Numbered from the stretch's first letter, positions 22,516-34,176 are shown. The stretch: 64,000 bases of DNA from Dermatemys mawii (GCA_007922305.1 ML677341.1:72240690-72304689); one strand, 5' to 3'. Notes: a model not told the origin generated them from the sequence alone. Made by a program: numbers and translations.

Positions 22516-22742
22516 GGCTTCTTTCTGGTGTGCTGCATTCTCCTTTCAGTCCCTCTTCTCACAATTGGTATAAGCTTTGTCTGCAGGAGAGCACGTCTGC
22601 CAACAAAGCCGCATTCACACTGCCACTTGCATCGGCAAAACTTTTGTCTTTCGCGGTGAGGGGCATTAAGTACCTGTGAAAGACAAAACTTTTGGCGACA
22701 ACTGTGCAGTGTATACAACTGTGCAGCGTAGTCATACCCTTA

Positions 22743-22984
22743 GTGTTTTATCTAGCCTCTCTGTGTGTTTGTTGTGAACATAACACTTTTCCTCAATGCT
22801 TCTGCTTCTTGGCCTTCTGCTGAGATGCACTTAGCAAACATCTCCTCCCTCATCCTCTTTTGCTTACTTGGAGATCTCTCAGGCATTCAGCAGATGATAA
22901 ATCCCCTGTCTGTAAGAGCTCCAGTATTTCAGGTGCCAGGGAAAGAGAGAAACAGCATGAGTGGTTATTATTTTAAAGATTAGT
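22743..22984. other. No gene or repeat recognised
   Basis: Short unique-looking spacer between the Harbinger element and the CR1 LINE. Confidence 0.4.
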
Positions 22985-22989
22985 CCATG

Positions 22990-24262
22990 CCAATAATTCT
23001 AAAAAGTTTCTTTTTTCTCAATTTTGGAATGCTTTTTCCATCTGATTTTCCCAGTATGTATGAGACATGCTTAGAGACAGTAAAATATTTTCCACCTCAC
23101 TTTTCCTTTTTCCTGTACCAGTGCTGGGGGGCCAGGGGAAAGCAGGGTATAGATTAGTAATTACATACCCACTGCTGTAGGCTGTCCTTACATTGGAAGA
23201 TGTTACTCTGAGGCATGTCCACAAGAGGCAGAAAAGGATGGAGACATGAAGGGACATGGAGAACAATTGATCACCATCCTCTTTATAATAGCTCTTAACA
23301 TATTTGAAGACTGTCAGGTTCAAGTCCCCTGTCAGCTGTCTTTTCTCAAGACTAAATGTACCCACTTTTTTTAACCTTTCCTCATAGGTCAGGTTTTCTA
23401 ATCTTTTTATCATTTTTGTTGCTCTTCTCTGGACTTTCTCCAGTTTATTCATATTTTTCCTAAAGTGTGCTGCCCAGAATTGAACACAGTACTCTAGCTG
23501 AGACCTCATCATTGCAAAGCAGAGTGGGAACATTACCTCCCGTGTCTTACATACAACAATCCTGCTAATATACCCCAGAATATTAGCGTTTTCTTAACTA
23601 TATCAGATTGTTGACTTGTATATTCAATTTGTGATCCAATATAACCCCCACATCCTTTTCAACAGTACTACCACCTTGTCAGTTATTCCCCATGTTGTAG
23701 TTGTGCATTTGGTTTTTTGTTGTTGTGTCATTCTTTGCACTTGTCTTTATTGATTTTAATCTTGTTGATTTCAAAACAATTCTCTAATTTGTCAAGGTCA
23801 TTTTGAATTTTAATCCTGGCCTGCAAACTGCTTGCAACCCTCCCAGCTTGGTGTCATGTGCAGATTTTATAAGAGTACTCTCTACTCTATTATCCAAGTC
23901 ATTAATGACATTATGGAATAGAACCAGACCCAGGATTAACACTTGAGGGGCCCTACTAGATATGCCCTCCCAGTTTGACATTAAACCATTGGAAACTACC
24001 CTTTGAATAAGGTATTTGAACCACTTGTGCACCCACTTGATAGTAATGTAATCTAGATCACATTTCCCTAGTTTGCTTATGACACTGTCATGCAGGACTG
24101 TATCAAAAGGCATACTGAAATCAAGATATATCATGTTTGTTGCTTTCCCCATTATTTACTAGACTAATAACACTGTCAAAGAAGAAAATTAGGTTTGTCA
24201 TGATGTTCTTCACAAGTCCATCCTGGCTATTCCTTATAACCTTAAAGATCTCATTAATTTTG
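22990..24262 (-). mobile_element. CR1-type LINE, 3' part of ORF2, decayed
   Basis: On the minus strand the RT is recognisable in pieces: MIYLDFSMPFDTVLHD (motif A region, 24135-24090), NVINDLDNRVES followed by HDTKLGG in place of the usual ADDTKLGG (motif C), then after frame breaks REVMFPLCFAMMRSQLEYCV, NKLEKVQRRATKMI and LSLEKRQLTGDL-like text down to KEDGDQLFS. This order is that of the CR1 RT and its C-terminus. Stops and frameshifts show it is dead, and the 5' end is truncated. Confidence 0.8.
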
Positions 24263-24939
24263 CACAAGGGTAGAGGTGTTAAACTCTGTGTGCCAGCCAA
24301 ATTTCAATTACAGTACTTATATTCTGTCCACCTCTTTCTAAAATCCCCTGTCCTTTCAACTGAATGCATTTTTCATTATTTGCCTGTATTATTGTGTGAT
24401 TGCCATGTACTATTCATGTACTGTTTCTCCTCAGCAATGGTTCAATTTCATAACCAGTATTCCCTTTATATAGACGATATGTCTTCAAATACTTCGTCTT
24501 TCAGGTGCAAAATGTGTTACAGAAATGCCATAAACTATCAGAGGAGAAGAAATGGCTAAGGGAGCAAACTGGCTTTCGAGTGAGTGGGCAGTAGGTCTCC
24601 CATACAAGTGTCAACCCAGCCATCTGCTGCTTAATCTTTTATGTCACCCCATCTCCTGAACATAATATGGATACAGGTGTGAAAAAGACTCCATACTCTT
24701 CTTCTGAGATCTTGGTAACCCACCTCATAGAAACCCTCTTCCAAACTGTTAGATCCCCCTGAAAACAGCAACACTGTTTGTCTCTATACCGTGAGGGCAG
24801 TTCTGAAGGACGGGCAAGTTCTGTCCTTTGTGCAAAGTCTAAATTCCACAAGCCAGTCTCTTTTCAGTTTCTGATATTTTGTTCATGCTTGGCTTGTGGC
24901 TTTTTGAAATGACAAGTAAAGGGAGGGAGTGTGGTCTAG
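24263..24939. other. No gene or repeat recognised
   Basis: Unique-looking sequence. The 140-codon ORF at 24137-24559 starts within the LINE on the opposite strand and has no domain. Confidence 0.45.
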
Positions 24940-25160
24940 TAGCTTGAGTAAAGGATTGTACTGGATGGCAAGACTCATGCCTTCTATTCCTGATTTGCTG
25001 TTTGACCTTGGACAAGCCACTTCATCTCTTTTCATTGCTGACCTATGTGTAAGATTAGTATAATACTTACCTGCTGCAGTGGCATATTGCATAGTATATA
25101 AGTCTATAAAATGCTGAGGTCTTTGGATGAAAGGTGCTATTATAAGTGCTAAGTGCTCAT
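24940..25160 (+). repeat. MIR-like ancient SINE (probable)
   Basis: 'GATTTGCTGTTTGACCTTGG', 'CAAGCCACTTCATCTC' and 'GTATAATACTTACCTGCTGC' followed by 'AAAGGTGCTATTATAAGTGC' match the order of a core-SINE (MIR-type) from its centre to its tail. Strongly diverged. Confidence 0.5.
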
Positions 25161-26577
25161 ATTATAGATTTGTGTATACAGTAATATGTCAGGCCCTCCC
25201 ATGTAATTATGATCAGTAATATATTACATTCATATGATATCTTTCATTCAGAAGGGTAAAAAGTACTATACAAAAGTGCATGTGTGTGTGTGTACAGTTT
25301 TAAGGTTGAAAGTTTACATACACAGAAGTCATGAAATTAAAAAAGTTAAGATTCCCACAGCAATGTAAACTCAGCTATATTGCATCTAATGAATCCATTA
25401 ATATAGGCATATAATAATAGTAGTTATCAGAAATACTGCTAAGCCCTACTGTGCTCCAGTACCTCCAGATGGGTGCGTTTGTAGATGGATTAACATGGCT
25501 GCATTGCATATGGCTCATATCAACACCAGCTAATTCAATGGGAAGTTGGTAACCTGACCATGCCCCTTAGTCTATAGGTCAGTCCATCTTGAGGCAATGT
25601 CTGCACAGTAACTGGTGCACCCCTCTCCATGCTCTTGAATAGTAGGCTGATGTCCCACCATGCTCTTGTTTGGAAATGCTAGTGGAAAAAGAACCTTTTA
25701 CACTACCATTTTCTCCACAAATGCAATAGTGTAATACAGGGCAGTATTTAGCCCTCAGTTTTTGCATTAATATTTTCCATTTAAAGAAAGAGAAAGTAGA
25801 GGGAACATGATGTTAATTCATTCTTTGCTGGTGGATGGAATTTGCACACAAGCAGAAATGTAGTTGTAAACACATCCTGAATGGGAAATGCACATCCTGA
25901 CTCGTTTAACAGTACATTTCTATTTTTATTCTAGAGTTGTGCAGAAGCAGTTAAATAACTGTTTTTTCTTTGTCCATTTATTTTCAGTTCCACTTTAGCA
26001 TTGCATTAGGGCAAAATCACTCTCACCCTCCATCCATCTCTTGGGACACAAACCCCATGGAATGCCACTCTTTCCTCCTCCCAGCCCCGTGCAGTCCTCC
26101 ATTGCCTCCAAAGCTATGTTCCCTAGGGAAAGGGATGGATAAACATTGTCCAAGGCAGAGTCAGCCAGAGATTGAAGCAGGCAGAAGCAGCTGGAGAAGT
26201 AGTTTCCACATGGACAGTGATGATGTCATCAGGCTTTTCCTCTGAACATTCTTTCTTCTTCTGTGCTAATTGGCTGCTTGCTCTTCCCCCTCTATCTTGC
26301 CTTTCTCCACCTATCCTTCATGCTCCTCTTCATTCTTTTCTCCTCCATCCCCCTTTCCTCTCTTCCTTTGATTTTCATGTCACTAATCCTTTCCTATATT
26401 CTGTTCTGTCATGCCCTTGCCCAACAGTGCATGTCATATATATATATGTAAAATTAAAAAAACACATCCAAAATTTTAAAAACAAAAAGAGAACTAAAGT
26501 GTGGAATTACTCTGTTAATTCTGCTTGCATGTTATGTCCTTTCCCCTACAACTTTGTGTATATCTTGTCTATTTAAG
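25161..26577. other. No gene recognised; simple pyrimidine tract
   Basis: Unique-looking sequence. A C/T-rich tract at about 26270-26400 ('CTTTCTCCACCTATCC', 'TCCTCCATCCCCCTTTCCTC') is followed by a short (AT)n at 26438-26447. ORFs over this tract are compositional. Confidence 0.4.
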
Positions 26578-28210
26578 CTATGTCTACACCAGCACACAAA
26601 CTTGGTTACGAGACAGTGTACATGCTTACATATGTTCCACTTACATTGTGTTGGACATGGATATAGCACTGTGTACACATGTATACTCACATCCACACTG
26701 CTGTTGCTATTATATCACGTTAGCTCTACCCTTTCAGAGGCAGTACCCCAGGGTTCTGTGCGTCACAGGGAGACATTCTAGGACTCACTTTTGTGTGTGT
26801 TGTTACTGTGCCAATCGCAGTTCCTGCTAATGTATTCCAGAACAAATGTTTATGCAGTGGAGTAAGCAATTGGCGAGATGCAGGATGGAATTTGGGCAGA
26901 ACTTTCTGTCATGCCAAAGACAACTGACCTTGAGGAGGAGTGGCAATCCATTTGGATCCCATGGAATAGATATTACCACTGTATGCCCTTGGGTGGACTG
27001 TTGCTTCAGGTTCAAGAAAACCAGATGTGATGGGATCGCATCACTGTGGAATTATGGGATGACCAGCAATGGCTTCAGAACTTCCAAATGAGGAAACCGA
27101 CTTCCTTGGAACCATGTGACGAGCTTGAGTCCCCAGCGCCAGAACATTTGAGGCAGGGAAGCCATATCAGTGGAGAAGTGGATGGCTATTACTCTGTGAA
27201 AGTTGGCAACACCAGACTGCTATAGGTTAATTGCAAACTACTTTGGGGTTGGAAAGTCCATTGTCAGGATCAAGGTTGTGCAAGTTTGTGAGGCACTGTG
27301 ATCTACCCTAGGGATGGTTACTATAAGCAAAGTTCTGGAAATAAAGCTGGATTTCAGAGGATGGAGTTTCTGAACAGTACAGTGTCCAACAATGGCACAA
27401 ACATCCCAGTACTCTGCCATCCAAAAGGGGTGAGTGAATATGTGAGCTAAAAAGATTCATTGGTTTTCAAGGCTTGGTGGACCACAGAGGCAGATTTCTA
27501 AATTCCATGGAACGGTTTGTAACGCCAGGGTGCTGAAGAGAGTGGGATTGTATTTGAAGGGGGAAAAAGGAACTTTATTCTCCAGAACCGATATGGTTCT
27601 CTTTGGTTTGGCAACTTTTATTTTATACTTGTTCCTAACTTGGAAACCATACCTTACATCAGTGACCCCGGAAAAAGGGAATCGAATTACAAACTCAGGA
27701 GCTGTAGAATGTGGAGTGCATGTTTGCTGAAATCTTGTTGGTGTGCTCATGCACCCATCTGGATGCCAATGTAGCCAGTGCGATGCGCATAATAATTTCC
27801 TGCTGCACATGCCATAATTTTTGTGAATGTAATGGAGAGTGTTTCCAATTCCAGTCAACACAGAACAAGGCTGGTTTACAAACTCTGTACAGACAACTGT
27901 ATCCTATCCTTGTGTGCACTAGTCCTGGTTCCCAGTGGGTAAGGGAAATCAGGGATGTCAGATGTGCACACATGTTGGCAAAGTGTGTGTGTGGGGGGAG
28001 GTGACATCTACCTATGCTGAGGGACAACTTCACACCCCGCACAGCTGCTGGAAAATCATGCAAGGGAATATTGGCACATACTTGTTGGGCTGCATAGCTT
28101 TTGGAGTGTTTTTCCCCTCCCCCACACCTCAGCCAGTCATTAGCTGTTAATTCCTGTGACTATTCACCCATTACTGGCAATTGTAACAGGGCATCTCCAC
28201 TGGGTTATCA
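26578..28210 (+). mobile_element. PIF/Harbinger transposon, copy 2, heavily decayed
   Basis: The left side begins 'AGCTATGTCTACACCAGCAC', like other Harbinger ends. The body carries a plus-strand transposase relic (27010-27860). Its right end is unclear: 'GGGCATCTCCACTGGG' near 28191 may be a terminus. Older than copy 1, judging by the number of breaks. Confidence 0.55.
27010..27860 (+). pseudogene. Harbinger transposase relic
   Basis: Pieces in changing frames follow the order of the transposase in copy 1: DQQWLQNFQMRKPTS-like text near 27060, CYRLIANYFGVGKSIV (27218-27262), and, after a poorly conserved middle, ECMFAEILLVCSCTHLDANV (27712 on) ending SCCTCHNFCECNGE, which matches the family's VECAFGRLK...CCTLHNICE C-terminus. 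The catalytic middle cannot be traced. Non-functional. Confidence 0.6.
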
Positions 28211-28730
28211 CCTTTAGGGTTGGTTTTCTGCTGTGGAGGGTGGGGGCTGAGTTGTAATACAGCGATTGTGGGATGCTTTTGTCTTAAAAGTTTTAAACAA
28301 ACCTTTACTCAAACTATCTTAATTACCTTGTCAACATTTGTGTTGTTTCTGGTTTCATCTATTCTCTCCCTCCCCCTCCCTTTTCATTGTCCACAATCCT
28401 AACTTCACTTAGCTGTTGTTGAAACTGGTCAAGATTTGGAGGGGACATTCAATCAATGGTTTGTGAGGGATGCCTGTATTGTTCCTTTAATTGTGTCACA
28501 TTTTTCTGTATGTAAACCAAACCACAAAGACATTTATCTGCCCATTTTCTGTGTTGAGAGTTGGTGCTTTTAGAACTATGGATTTTTCACCTTCAGTCCA
28601 TTAGGTATGATGTCCATCTGTTTGCATTTGGAGAGAAAGATGATATCTGTCTGTATTTGTGCAAGTTTCTTCATGAGGTTGATGGATTTCCACTCCATAT
28701 GGCTAAATGCAGCGCCTTGCATGTTGTCAA
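28211..28730. other. No gene or repeat recognised
   Basis: Unique-looking sequence. It may belong to the flank of the Harbinger fragment found at 29775-29977, before a Penelope copy was inserted, but I could not trace it. Confidence 0.35.
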
Positions 28731-29773
28731 GAATCAGAGGGGTAGCCGTGTTAGTCTGGAATTGCAGAAGTGACAAAGAGTCCTGTGGCACCTTAAAGAC
28801 TAACTAAAAATTTTTTTAGAGCATAAGCTTTCGTGGGCTAATACCCACTTCGTCGGATGCATGCAGTGGAAGTATCCAGGGGCAGGTATAAATAGGTAGG
28901 CAAGAACCAGGTTAAAGATAACAGGGTGGGTCCAATGAGGCTGAACCAGCTGTTATCTCTAATCAGGGAGGGTGAGGTATTCCTCTAGCAGCTGAACTTG
29001 AGGTGTGAACAGCGAGAGAAGAGAAACTGCTCTTGTAGTTAGCTAGCCATTCAAAATCTCTATTCAGTCCCAAATTGATTGTGTCAAATTTGCAAATGAA
29101 TTGCAACTCTGCAGTTTCTCTTTGCAGTCTGGTCTTAAAGATTTTTTGCTGCAAAATGCTGACCTTTAAGTCTTCCATGGTGTGTGCAGGGAGATTGAAG
29201 TGTTCTCCTACAGGTTTTTGTATATTGCCATTCCTGATATCTGATTTGTGTCCATTTATCCTTTTTTGTAGGGACTGTCCAGTTTGACCGATGTACATAG
29301 CAGAGGGACATTGCTGGCACATAATGGCGTATATTACATTGGTAGATGTGCAGGTGAATGAACCGGTGATGGTGTGGCTGATCTGGTTTGGTCCTGTGAT
29401 GGTGTTGCTGGTGTAGATGTGTGGGCAGAGTTGGCATCGAGGTTTATTGCATGGATTGGTTCCTGAGTTAGAGGAGTTATGGCGCGGTGTGCTGTTGCTG
29501 GTGAGCATATGCTTGAGGTTGGCAGGTTGTCTGTGGGCCAGGACTGGCCTGCCTCCCAAGGCCTGTGAAAGAGAGGGATTGTTGTCCAGGATGGGTTGTA
29601 GATCACTGATGATGCGTTGGAGAGGTTTTAACTGAGGACTGTAGGTGATGACCAGTGGTGTTCTGTTTTCTTTCTTGGGCTTATCTTGCAGCAGCAGGCT
29701 TCTAGGTACACGTCTGGCTCTGTTAATCTGTGTCCTTATTTCCTTGTGCAGGTATTGTAGTTTTGAGAAAGCT
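28731..29773 (-). mobile_element. Penelope-like element, copy B (simple 5' truncation)
   Basis: The 3' tail ends at 'GTCAAGAATCAGAGGGGTAG' (28729-28748 read on the plus strand), and the coding part runs up to 29773, where homology to copies A and C stops within the codons for QAFSKLQY. No inverted tail is present at this end, unlike the other copies. No clear target duplication could be found. Confidence 0.8.
28963..29773 (-). CDS. Penelope-like RT thumb region plus GIY-YIG endonuclease (5' truncated)
   Basis: An open frame of about 269 codons without a stop. It lacks all RT catalytic motifs but keeps the linker Cys pair (PRCQLCPH), the GIY-YIG pair (VIYAIMC, MYIGQTG), QKRINGH and VGEHFNLPAH. 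It differs from copies A and C by several substitutions (for example AHRQPANLKHMLTSN) and one in-frame codon loss (KENRT against KENNRT). It has no start codon or promoter of its own and is therefore a truncated but barely decayed copy, probably a recent insertion. Confidence 0.75.
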
Positions 29774-29774
29774 C

Positions 29775-29977
29775 AGCTCTTCGTTCCCACAACACTGCAC
29801 TGTGGGATACACACCTATGTTGCATTGCTCACCTTGTCGATGATAGTGTCCCCAATGTGGACATGATGCATCAAAAGCGAGAGCGAGTATGAATATCCTT
29901 TGGTGATTTTTGTTTTGTCAAATTTCGGGCGTCAACAAAGGTTTTGTCAACAAACTTGGTAGTGTAGCCCTTAGTGT
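29775..29977. mobile_element. Harbinger-like terminal fragment
   Basis: The stretch ends 'ACAAACTTGGTAGTGTAGCC' + 'CTTAG', matching (in reverse) the GGGCTACACTACCAAG-type termini of turtle Harbinger elements; 'GTTTTGTCAACAAA' occurs twice. It probably is the distal end of the element into which Penelope copy B was inserted. Confidence 0.45.
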
Positions 29978-31090
29978 GTTTGGGTTTTTAGTTTGTTTAT
30001 TCTCCCTCTTATTGCCTATTAGTTCCCCTCCCAGCTTGTTTATTTATATTAGAAGTCAGGTTTTGTATAGCCTGCATTTTCCTTGAAGATATGTGTGGTC
30101 GGCTGAGTAACTTGCACGCCTGACAAACAGTGAGGAGAAAAGATCTTGTGAAAAATTAATCTGCCCCTGCAGATAGAGGGTTGAGAAGGATTAAATTCTA
30201 GTTCTCTAGTCTCCAAGGACAATTTCAGGAGAAACTAGAAAAACCGTTTTTTTCATGATGCTACAAAAACAAGAAGGGAGGGAAAAATACCCTTTCTGTG
30301 AGGATAACAGTATTTTCAGGCCTTTTTTATATCTTTATTTAAAATCACAAATTGCTGATTTTTCTTTTACAGTTCACTTTTATTTATTGCTATTCTTATA
30401 TGAATGTCACCCATCACTGAAATGCAGTTAACTCTAGGGTGGAATGTGATAGCAATTTAACAGTATACCACAATACTTCATGACAGTTAAGAGCAGGATG
30501 TGTACTGTACTCAACTGAAGTCACAAGAGGAATGTAAGTAGGAAGAATGTAATTTATTTACATTGGAATTTGGCCAGAAGACTGAGGCCAGCACACCAGA
30601 TCTTGCAAAAATTGCAATGGAATCTTTAGTGGCCATAAGTGATAAGAAGTTTAATGTTACTTCTCATATAAAAGACAGTGGGTGTAATTTAGTTCTACTT
30701 CTTATAGCTGCACACCACAAATCTCACAGCCCAATAGCAAAAGTAGCTGTAAGTTTCTAAACTACAGCAACCCAATTCGAGGTGCTAAGAGCAATAGTTC
30801 CGCCCAGAATCACCATCATGCATACACTGTGGCCCTGATCCCTGTTCCTCTAAACAACAGCACACCTTATACACCAGGATTCTACTGCTTGTTTAATTTT
30901 TTTCAGCTTTTTTAAATGTTACTATAAGTATCAACTAAAATTAGAGATCTATGGGCCTGGTTATCCACTCTATTTCACTTCATGCAGTCATTTAACTACC
31001 TTTGGGTATTAGACACTAACAAATCAGAATAGGCATGCCTTACTCCCACTTTGCACACATAAGCAGGCCCATGTGCATAGCTGTTTAGTA
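29978..31090. other. No gene or repeat recognised
   Basis: AT-rich unique-looking sequence without credible ORFs. Confidence 0.45.
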
Positions 31091-31485
31091 CAGTAGAACC
31101 TCAGAGTTACGAACTGACGGTCAACCACACACCCCATTTCAAATCAGAAGTATAGAATCAAATCAAGCAGCAGCAGAGACCAAAAAAAAAAAAAAAAAAG
31201 CAAATATGGTACAGTATACTGTGTTAAACATAAATTATCAAAAAATAAAGAATGTTTAAAAATATTTTGACAAGGTAAGGAAACTGTTTGTGTGTTTGTT
31301 TCATTTAAATTAAGATTGTTAAAAGCAGCATTTTTCTTCCGCATAGTAAAGTTTCAAGCTGTATTAAGTCAATGTTCAGTTGTAAACTTTTGAAAGAACC
31401 ATAATGTTTTGTTCAGAGTTACGAACATTTCAGAGTTATGAACAACCTCCATTCCTGAGGTGTTTGTAACACGGAGATTCTACTA
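31091..31485. mobile_element. Tigger/pogo-type MITE
   Basis: The left end CAGTAGAACCTCAGAGTTAC (with GAAC) is mirrored by 'TTTGTAACACGGAGATTCTA' at the right; a TA dinucleotide lies at the outer border on both sides, as expected of mariner-superfamily insertion. The interior holds A17 (31182-31198) and 'CAGAGTTACGAACATTTCAG'. I recognise it as a common turtle Tigger-derived repeat. Confidence 0.7.
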
Positions 31486-32050
31486 GATTACTACATGGCA
31501 ACAGAGGACATATGCACAAGCTGTATATGTTGAATACAATATAGTGCTTAAATAAATGATTTTTTACATATGATGATGGATTATAAAATGTTGTAGTTCT
31601 GCATTTAATAATACTAAACATGTTTTCAATTTAAACTAGAATATGACTAAAATATCAACTACTTACAGATGGTATTACGCTTTTCCATATATTTTATAAG
31701 GAATAGCATGCACTCTGTTGTACTATACCAGACCATAATTTGATCAAGGAGTGCTGGTGATCTTGATAAATGAGACTGAAAATTAGGGAAGATTATCATG
31801 TCACTAGACATTAGAAATAAAACTATATACTTCATAAATGCTATGAAATGTGTCCACACATCATAAAAAGTATTTATGACACCAGTGATTTGTGACAATG
31901 TTCTTTGCAGTAAAATTCTGACCTCTGAAGAATTTGGGAAGGAATTGGATTTTACTTTCTGGAGTAAGAGAAACCTTTTTTTTTTTTTTTTTTTTTTTTT
32001 GGCAAGGATCTTCTCCATTTGGAACTGGCTAGTGCTCTCTTTTGGGAAGA
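31486..32050. other. No gene recognised; T25 homopolymer
   Basis: AT-rich unique-looking sequence with a T run at 31976-32000. The minus-strand ORF across it starts in the poly-A complement and is not credible. Confidence 0.5.
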
Positions 32051-32550
32051 GGGATAGCTCAGTGGTTTGAGCATTGGCTTGCTAAACCCAGGGCGGTAAG
32101 CTCAATCCTTGAGGGGATCATTTAAGGATATGGGGCAAAAATCTGTTGGATGATTTAATTGGGAATTAGTCCTGCTTTGAGCAGGGGGTTAGACTAGATC
32201 AGCAGTTCTCAAAGTGGGGGTCATAAACTCCTGAGCCACTGAAGTGCCACCAAATACATTGCTTTCAATTTTGGCAGACATGCTGTGCGCTTCAGAGAGT
32301 CCTCCAAAAAGCCGCCAAAGTGATTGTTTCCAGTTTTGGCGGCTTTTCAGCAGACACTCTGAAGCTCAGAGTGTGTCTACCGAAATGCTGCCGAAAGCAG
32401 AAACAATCATTTCAGTGGCTTTTTGGCGGACACACAGGGGTCATGGCGGCCCACGGGGAACAGGAAAGTGGCTGCTGCAACAAAAAGTTTGAGACCCCCC
32501 GGACTAGATGATCTCCTGAGGTCCCTTCCAGTCCTGATATTCTATAATTC
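32051..32550 (+). repeat. CryI-type tRNA-derived SINE, interrupted by a hAT MITE
   Basis: The head GGGATAGCTCAGTGGTTTGA (A-box) and 'GTAAGCTCAATCCTTGAGGG' (B-box region) form a tRNA-like promoter. The tail is 'CCTGCTTTGAGCAGGGGGTT' followed, after the interrupting element, by 'GATCTCCTGAGGTCCCTTCC' and 'GATATTCTATAATTCT', the CR1-like end. This matches the cryptodiran turtle SINE described in the literature as Cry I. The SINE proper is about 190 bp; the rest is the nested element at 32200-32501. Confidence 0.85.
32200..32501. mobile_element. hAT-type MITE nested in the SINE, perfect 8-bp duplication
   Basis: 302 bp flanked by GACTAGAT at 32192-32199 and 32502-32509 (8 of 8). The left end CAGCAGTTCTCAAAGTGGGG and the right end GTTTGAGACCCCCCG are rough inverted repeats. 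Removing it and one duplication restores the SINE order, so it is younger than the SINE. Confidence 0.85.
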
Positions 32551-32594
32551 TCCTTGGCTCCACTGAAGGTAATTCCACAACCCTATCCCTGCTA

Positions 32595-32800
32595 GGGGCT
32601 TATCTACACTTACAGTACTGCAGCAACACCATGGTAGTGCTTAGTGAAGATGCTACCTACGCTGATAGACAGAGGCAGTAGCTTTGTCAATGGGAGAAGT
32701 GTTGACATAGTAGTGTCAACACTGGGGGTTTGGTTGTGATAACTACATTGCTCACTGGTGTGGATTTTCCAGTTACACTGACATAAGACCAAACGTTGGA
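32595..32800. mobile_element. Harbinger-type MITE (probable)
   Basis: 'GGGGCTTATCTACACTTACA' at 32595-32614 matches the left end of Harbinger copy 1 (GGGGCATATCTACACTTGC). The interior has 'GCTACCTACGCTGATAGACA' and 'GGTGTGGATTTTCCAG'. The right end is not defined. Confidence 0.5.
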
Positions 32801-32862
32801 AACTTACTGCAGAACTGTTGTTGCTAGATATCTTGTGGATAATCAGAGGAATTCTGACTAAG

Positions 32863-33165
32863 ACTGTGTCTACCCTAGCGTGTTGGTCAGTAAAACTTAT
32901 GTTTCTCAGGGGTGTGAAAAAAACGCATCCCTGACCAACATAAGTTACACCAACAGAAGCCCTGGTGTGGACAGTGCTATGCTGGTGGGAAACGGTCTCC
33001 TCCTGACAGAGCTACCACTTCTCATTGTGGCTGGTTTAATTTGGTCACCGGGAGAGCTCTCTCCCATCAGCGTAAAGCGGCCACGAGAGAGATCTTACAA
33101 CAGCGCAGCTGCATGGGTACAGCTCTTATGCTGTAAGACCTGTACTGTAGACATCACCTTAAAAT
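32863..33165. mobile_element. Harbinger-type MITE
   Basis: The ends 'GACTGTGTCTACCCTAGCG' and 'GTACTGTAGACATCACCTTA' are imperfect inverted repeats. Inside are a hairpin 'GTTGGTCAGTAAAACTTATG' / 'CTGACCAACATAAGTTACAC' and 'CTGGTGTGGACAGTGCTATG', as in the MITE at 10755-11063. Confidence 0.6.
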
Positions 33166-33755
33166 GAATATTAAAATGGCAGTGGTAGTACCTCTCATAT
33201 TGCAAACTTTATGCCTATGGAGTGAGCTAGTACCAGGAGTCCAGATTGCCACTGGGGATCATTAGCAGGGCAATTGAGGATTCCCTTTGCATCATGCACT
33301 TCCATGGTAATGAAAATACAAACCTCAAACTTAGCTTGCTTTTTTTACCAATAATTGAGAATTACCTCCAGAGAAGTAGCATTAAATTTAAGAAGTTTTA
33401 AAGTTGGTATGTTCTCACCAAAGTTCACAAACAATGACAGATATTTTCTACTGCACATATATAATAGTGCATTTCAAGTGTTCATGACTTGGTTAACCAA
33501 ATACATTTTTTAAACATATTTTTCAGATAAATGTGGTATACCATGCCATTATATTCACATTCCTCCTCAAGACCCATTTGTGTTCTGATTGCTACAAGGA
33601 ATGAGTCAGAGCCATTTAATCATTCTAGTTAAAATAAACTTTCTTTGCTTCACCATGCAAAGGTAACTCTGTAGTTTCATTGCATTCTCCTTGTCCATTT
33701 TCCTCTTCCCTCTGTTGTTGTATCAAGTCTGAAAATAAGATCTGATCTTGCCATT
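33166..33755. other. No gene or repeat recognised
   Basis: AT-rich unique-looking sequence. Confidence 0.45.
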
Positions 33756-33758
33756 TTA

Positions 33759-34176
33759 GGCCTGGGCTACACTAAGGGGGTGGAGTTCAAACTAAGATAT
33801 GACAAAGAGTCCTGTGGCACCTTAAAGGCTAACTAAAAGGTGCCACAGGACTCTTTGTCACTTCTGCAATTCCAGACTAACACGGCTATCCCTCTGATTC
33901 TTGACAACAAACTAAGATACGCAACTTCAGCTACGCTATTCGCGTAGCTGAAGTCAAAGTATCTTTGTTTGACTTACCTGGCCGTCCTCATGGTGGCGAG
34001 TCGACCACAGCAGCTCCCCCGTCGACTCCGCTTACTCCTCTTGCGGAGCTAGAGTTCCAGAGTTTACGGGGAGCGTGTTCAGAGATTGATTTATCGCATC
34101 TAGATGAGACGTGATAAATCGATCCCCATTACATCGAACACTACCTGCCGATCCGGCGGGTAGTACAGACGTACCC
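33759..34176. mobile_element. Harbinger-type MITE, host of a Penelope hairpin
   Basis: It begins GGCCTGGGCTACACTAAGGG and ends 'GTAGTACAGACGTACCC', preceded by TTA and followed by TCA. Its interior hairpins are 'TTCAGCTACGCTATTCGCGT' / 'AGCTGAAG' and 'GATTTATCGCATCTAGATGA' / 'GATAAATC'. CpG-rich words (GTCGACTCC) match a turtle MITE I recognise. A 108-bp Penelope insertion sits at 33800-33907. Confidence 0.65.
33800..33907. mobile_element. Penelope-like minimal hairpin insertion
   Basis: 108 bp flanked by a perfect 12-bp duplication, CAAACTAAGATA (33788-33799 and 33908-33919). The arms 'TGACAAAGAGTCCTGTGGCA' and 'TGCCACAGGACTCTTTGTCA' are complementary with only about 12 bases of loop, followed by the tail end 'AACACGGCTATCCCTCTGAT' + 'TCTTGAC'. 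It is the shortest foldback Penelope insertion here. Confidence 0.85.

Larger units (their letters stand above)
18404..22739 (+). mobile_element. PIF/Harbinger transposon, copy 1, with a nested Penelope element
   Basis: The termini GGGGCATATCTACACT (left) and the complement of the right end, GGGTATGACTACGCT, are similar inverted repeats flanked by CTA and TTA, near the 3-bp TWA-type duplication of Harbinger. The plus strand encodes the transposase (18764-18902, then 20795-21799); the minus strand at 22141-22515 encodes the end of the second (Myb/SANT-type) protein. A Penelope element occupies 18910-20794. Both genes are broken, so the copy is dead. Confidence 0.75.

Noticed and set aside
26172..26576. 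A 134-codon ORF and companions at 26263-26451
   Set aside because: Driven by a pyrimidine tract (Ser/Leu/Pro/Phe-rich).
28180..29977. A Harbinger element hosting Penelope copy B
   Set aside because: The right-hand fragment (29775-29977) has a Harbinger-like end, but no matching left part or target duplication was found, so only the fragment is listed.
32051..32110. A functional tRNA gene
   Set aside because: The A- and B-box-like sequences belong to a SINE with the CR1-type tail; the cloverleaf cannot be completed.
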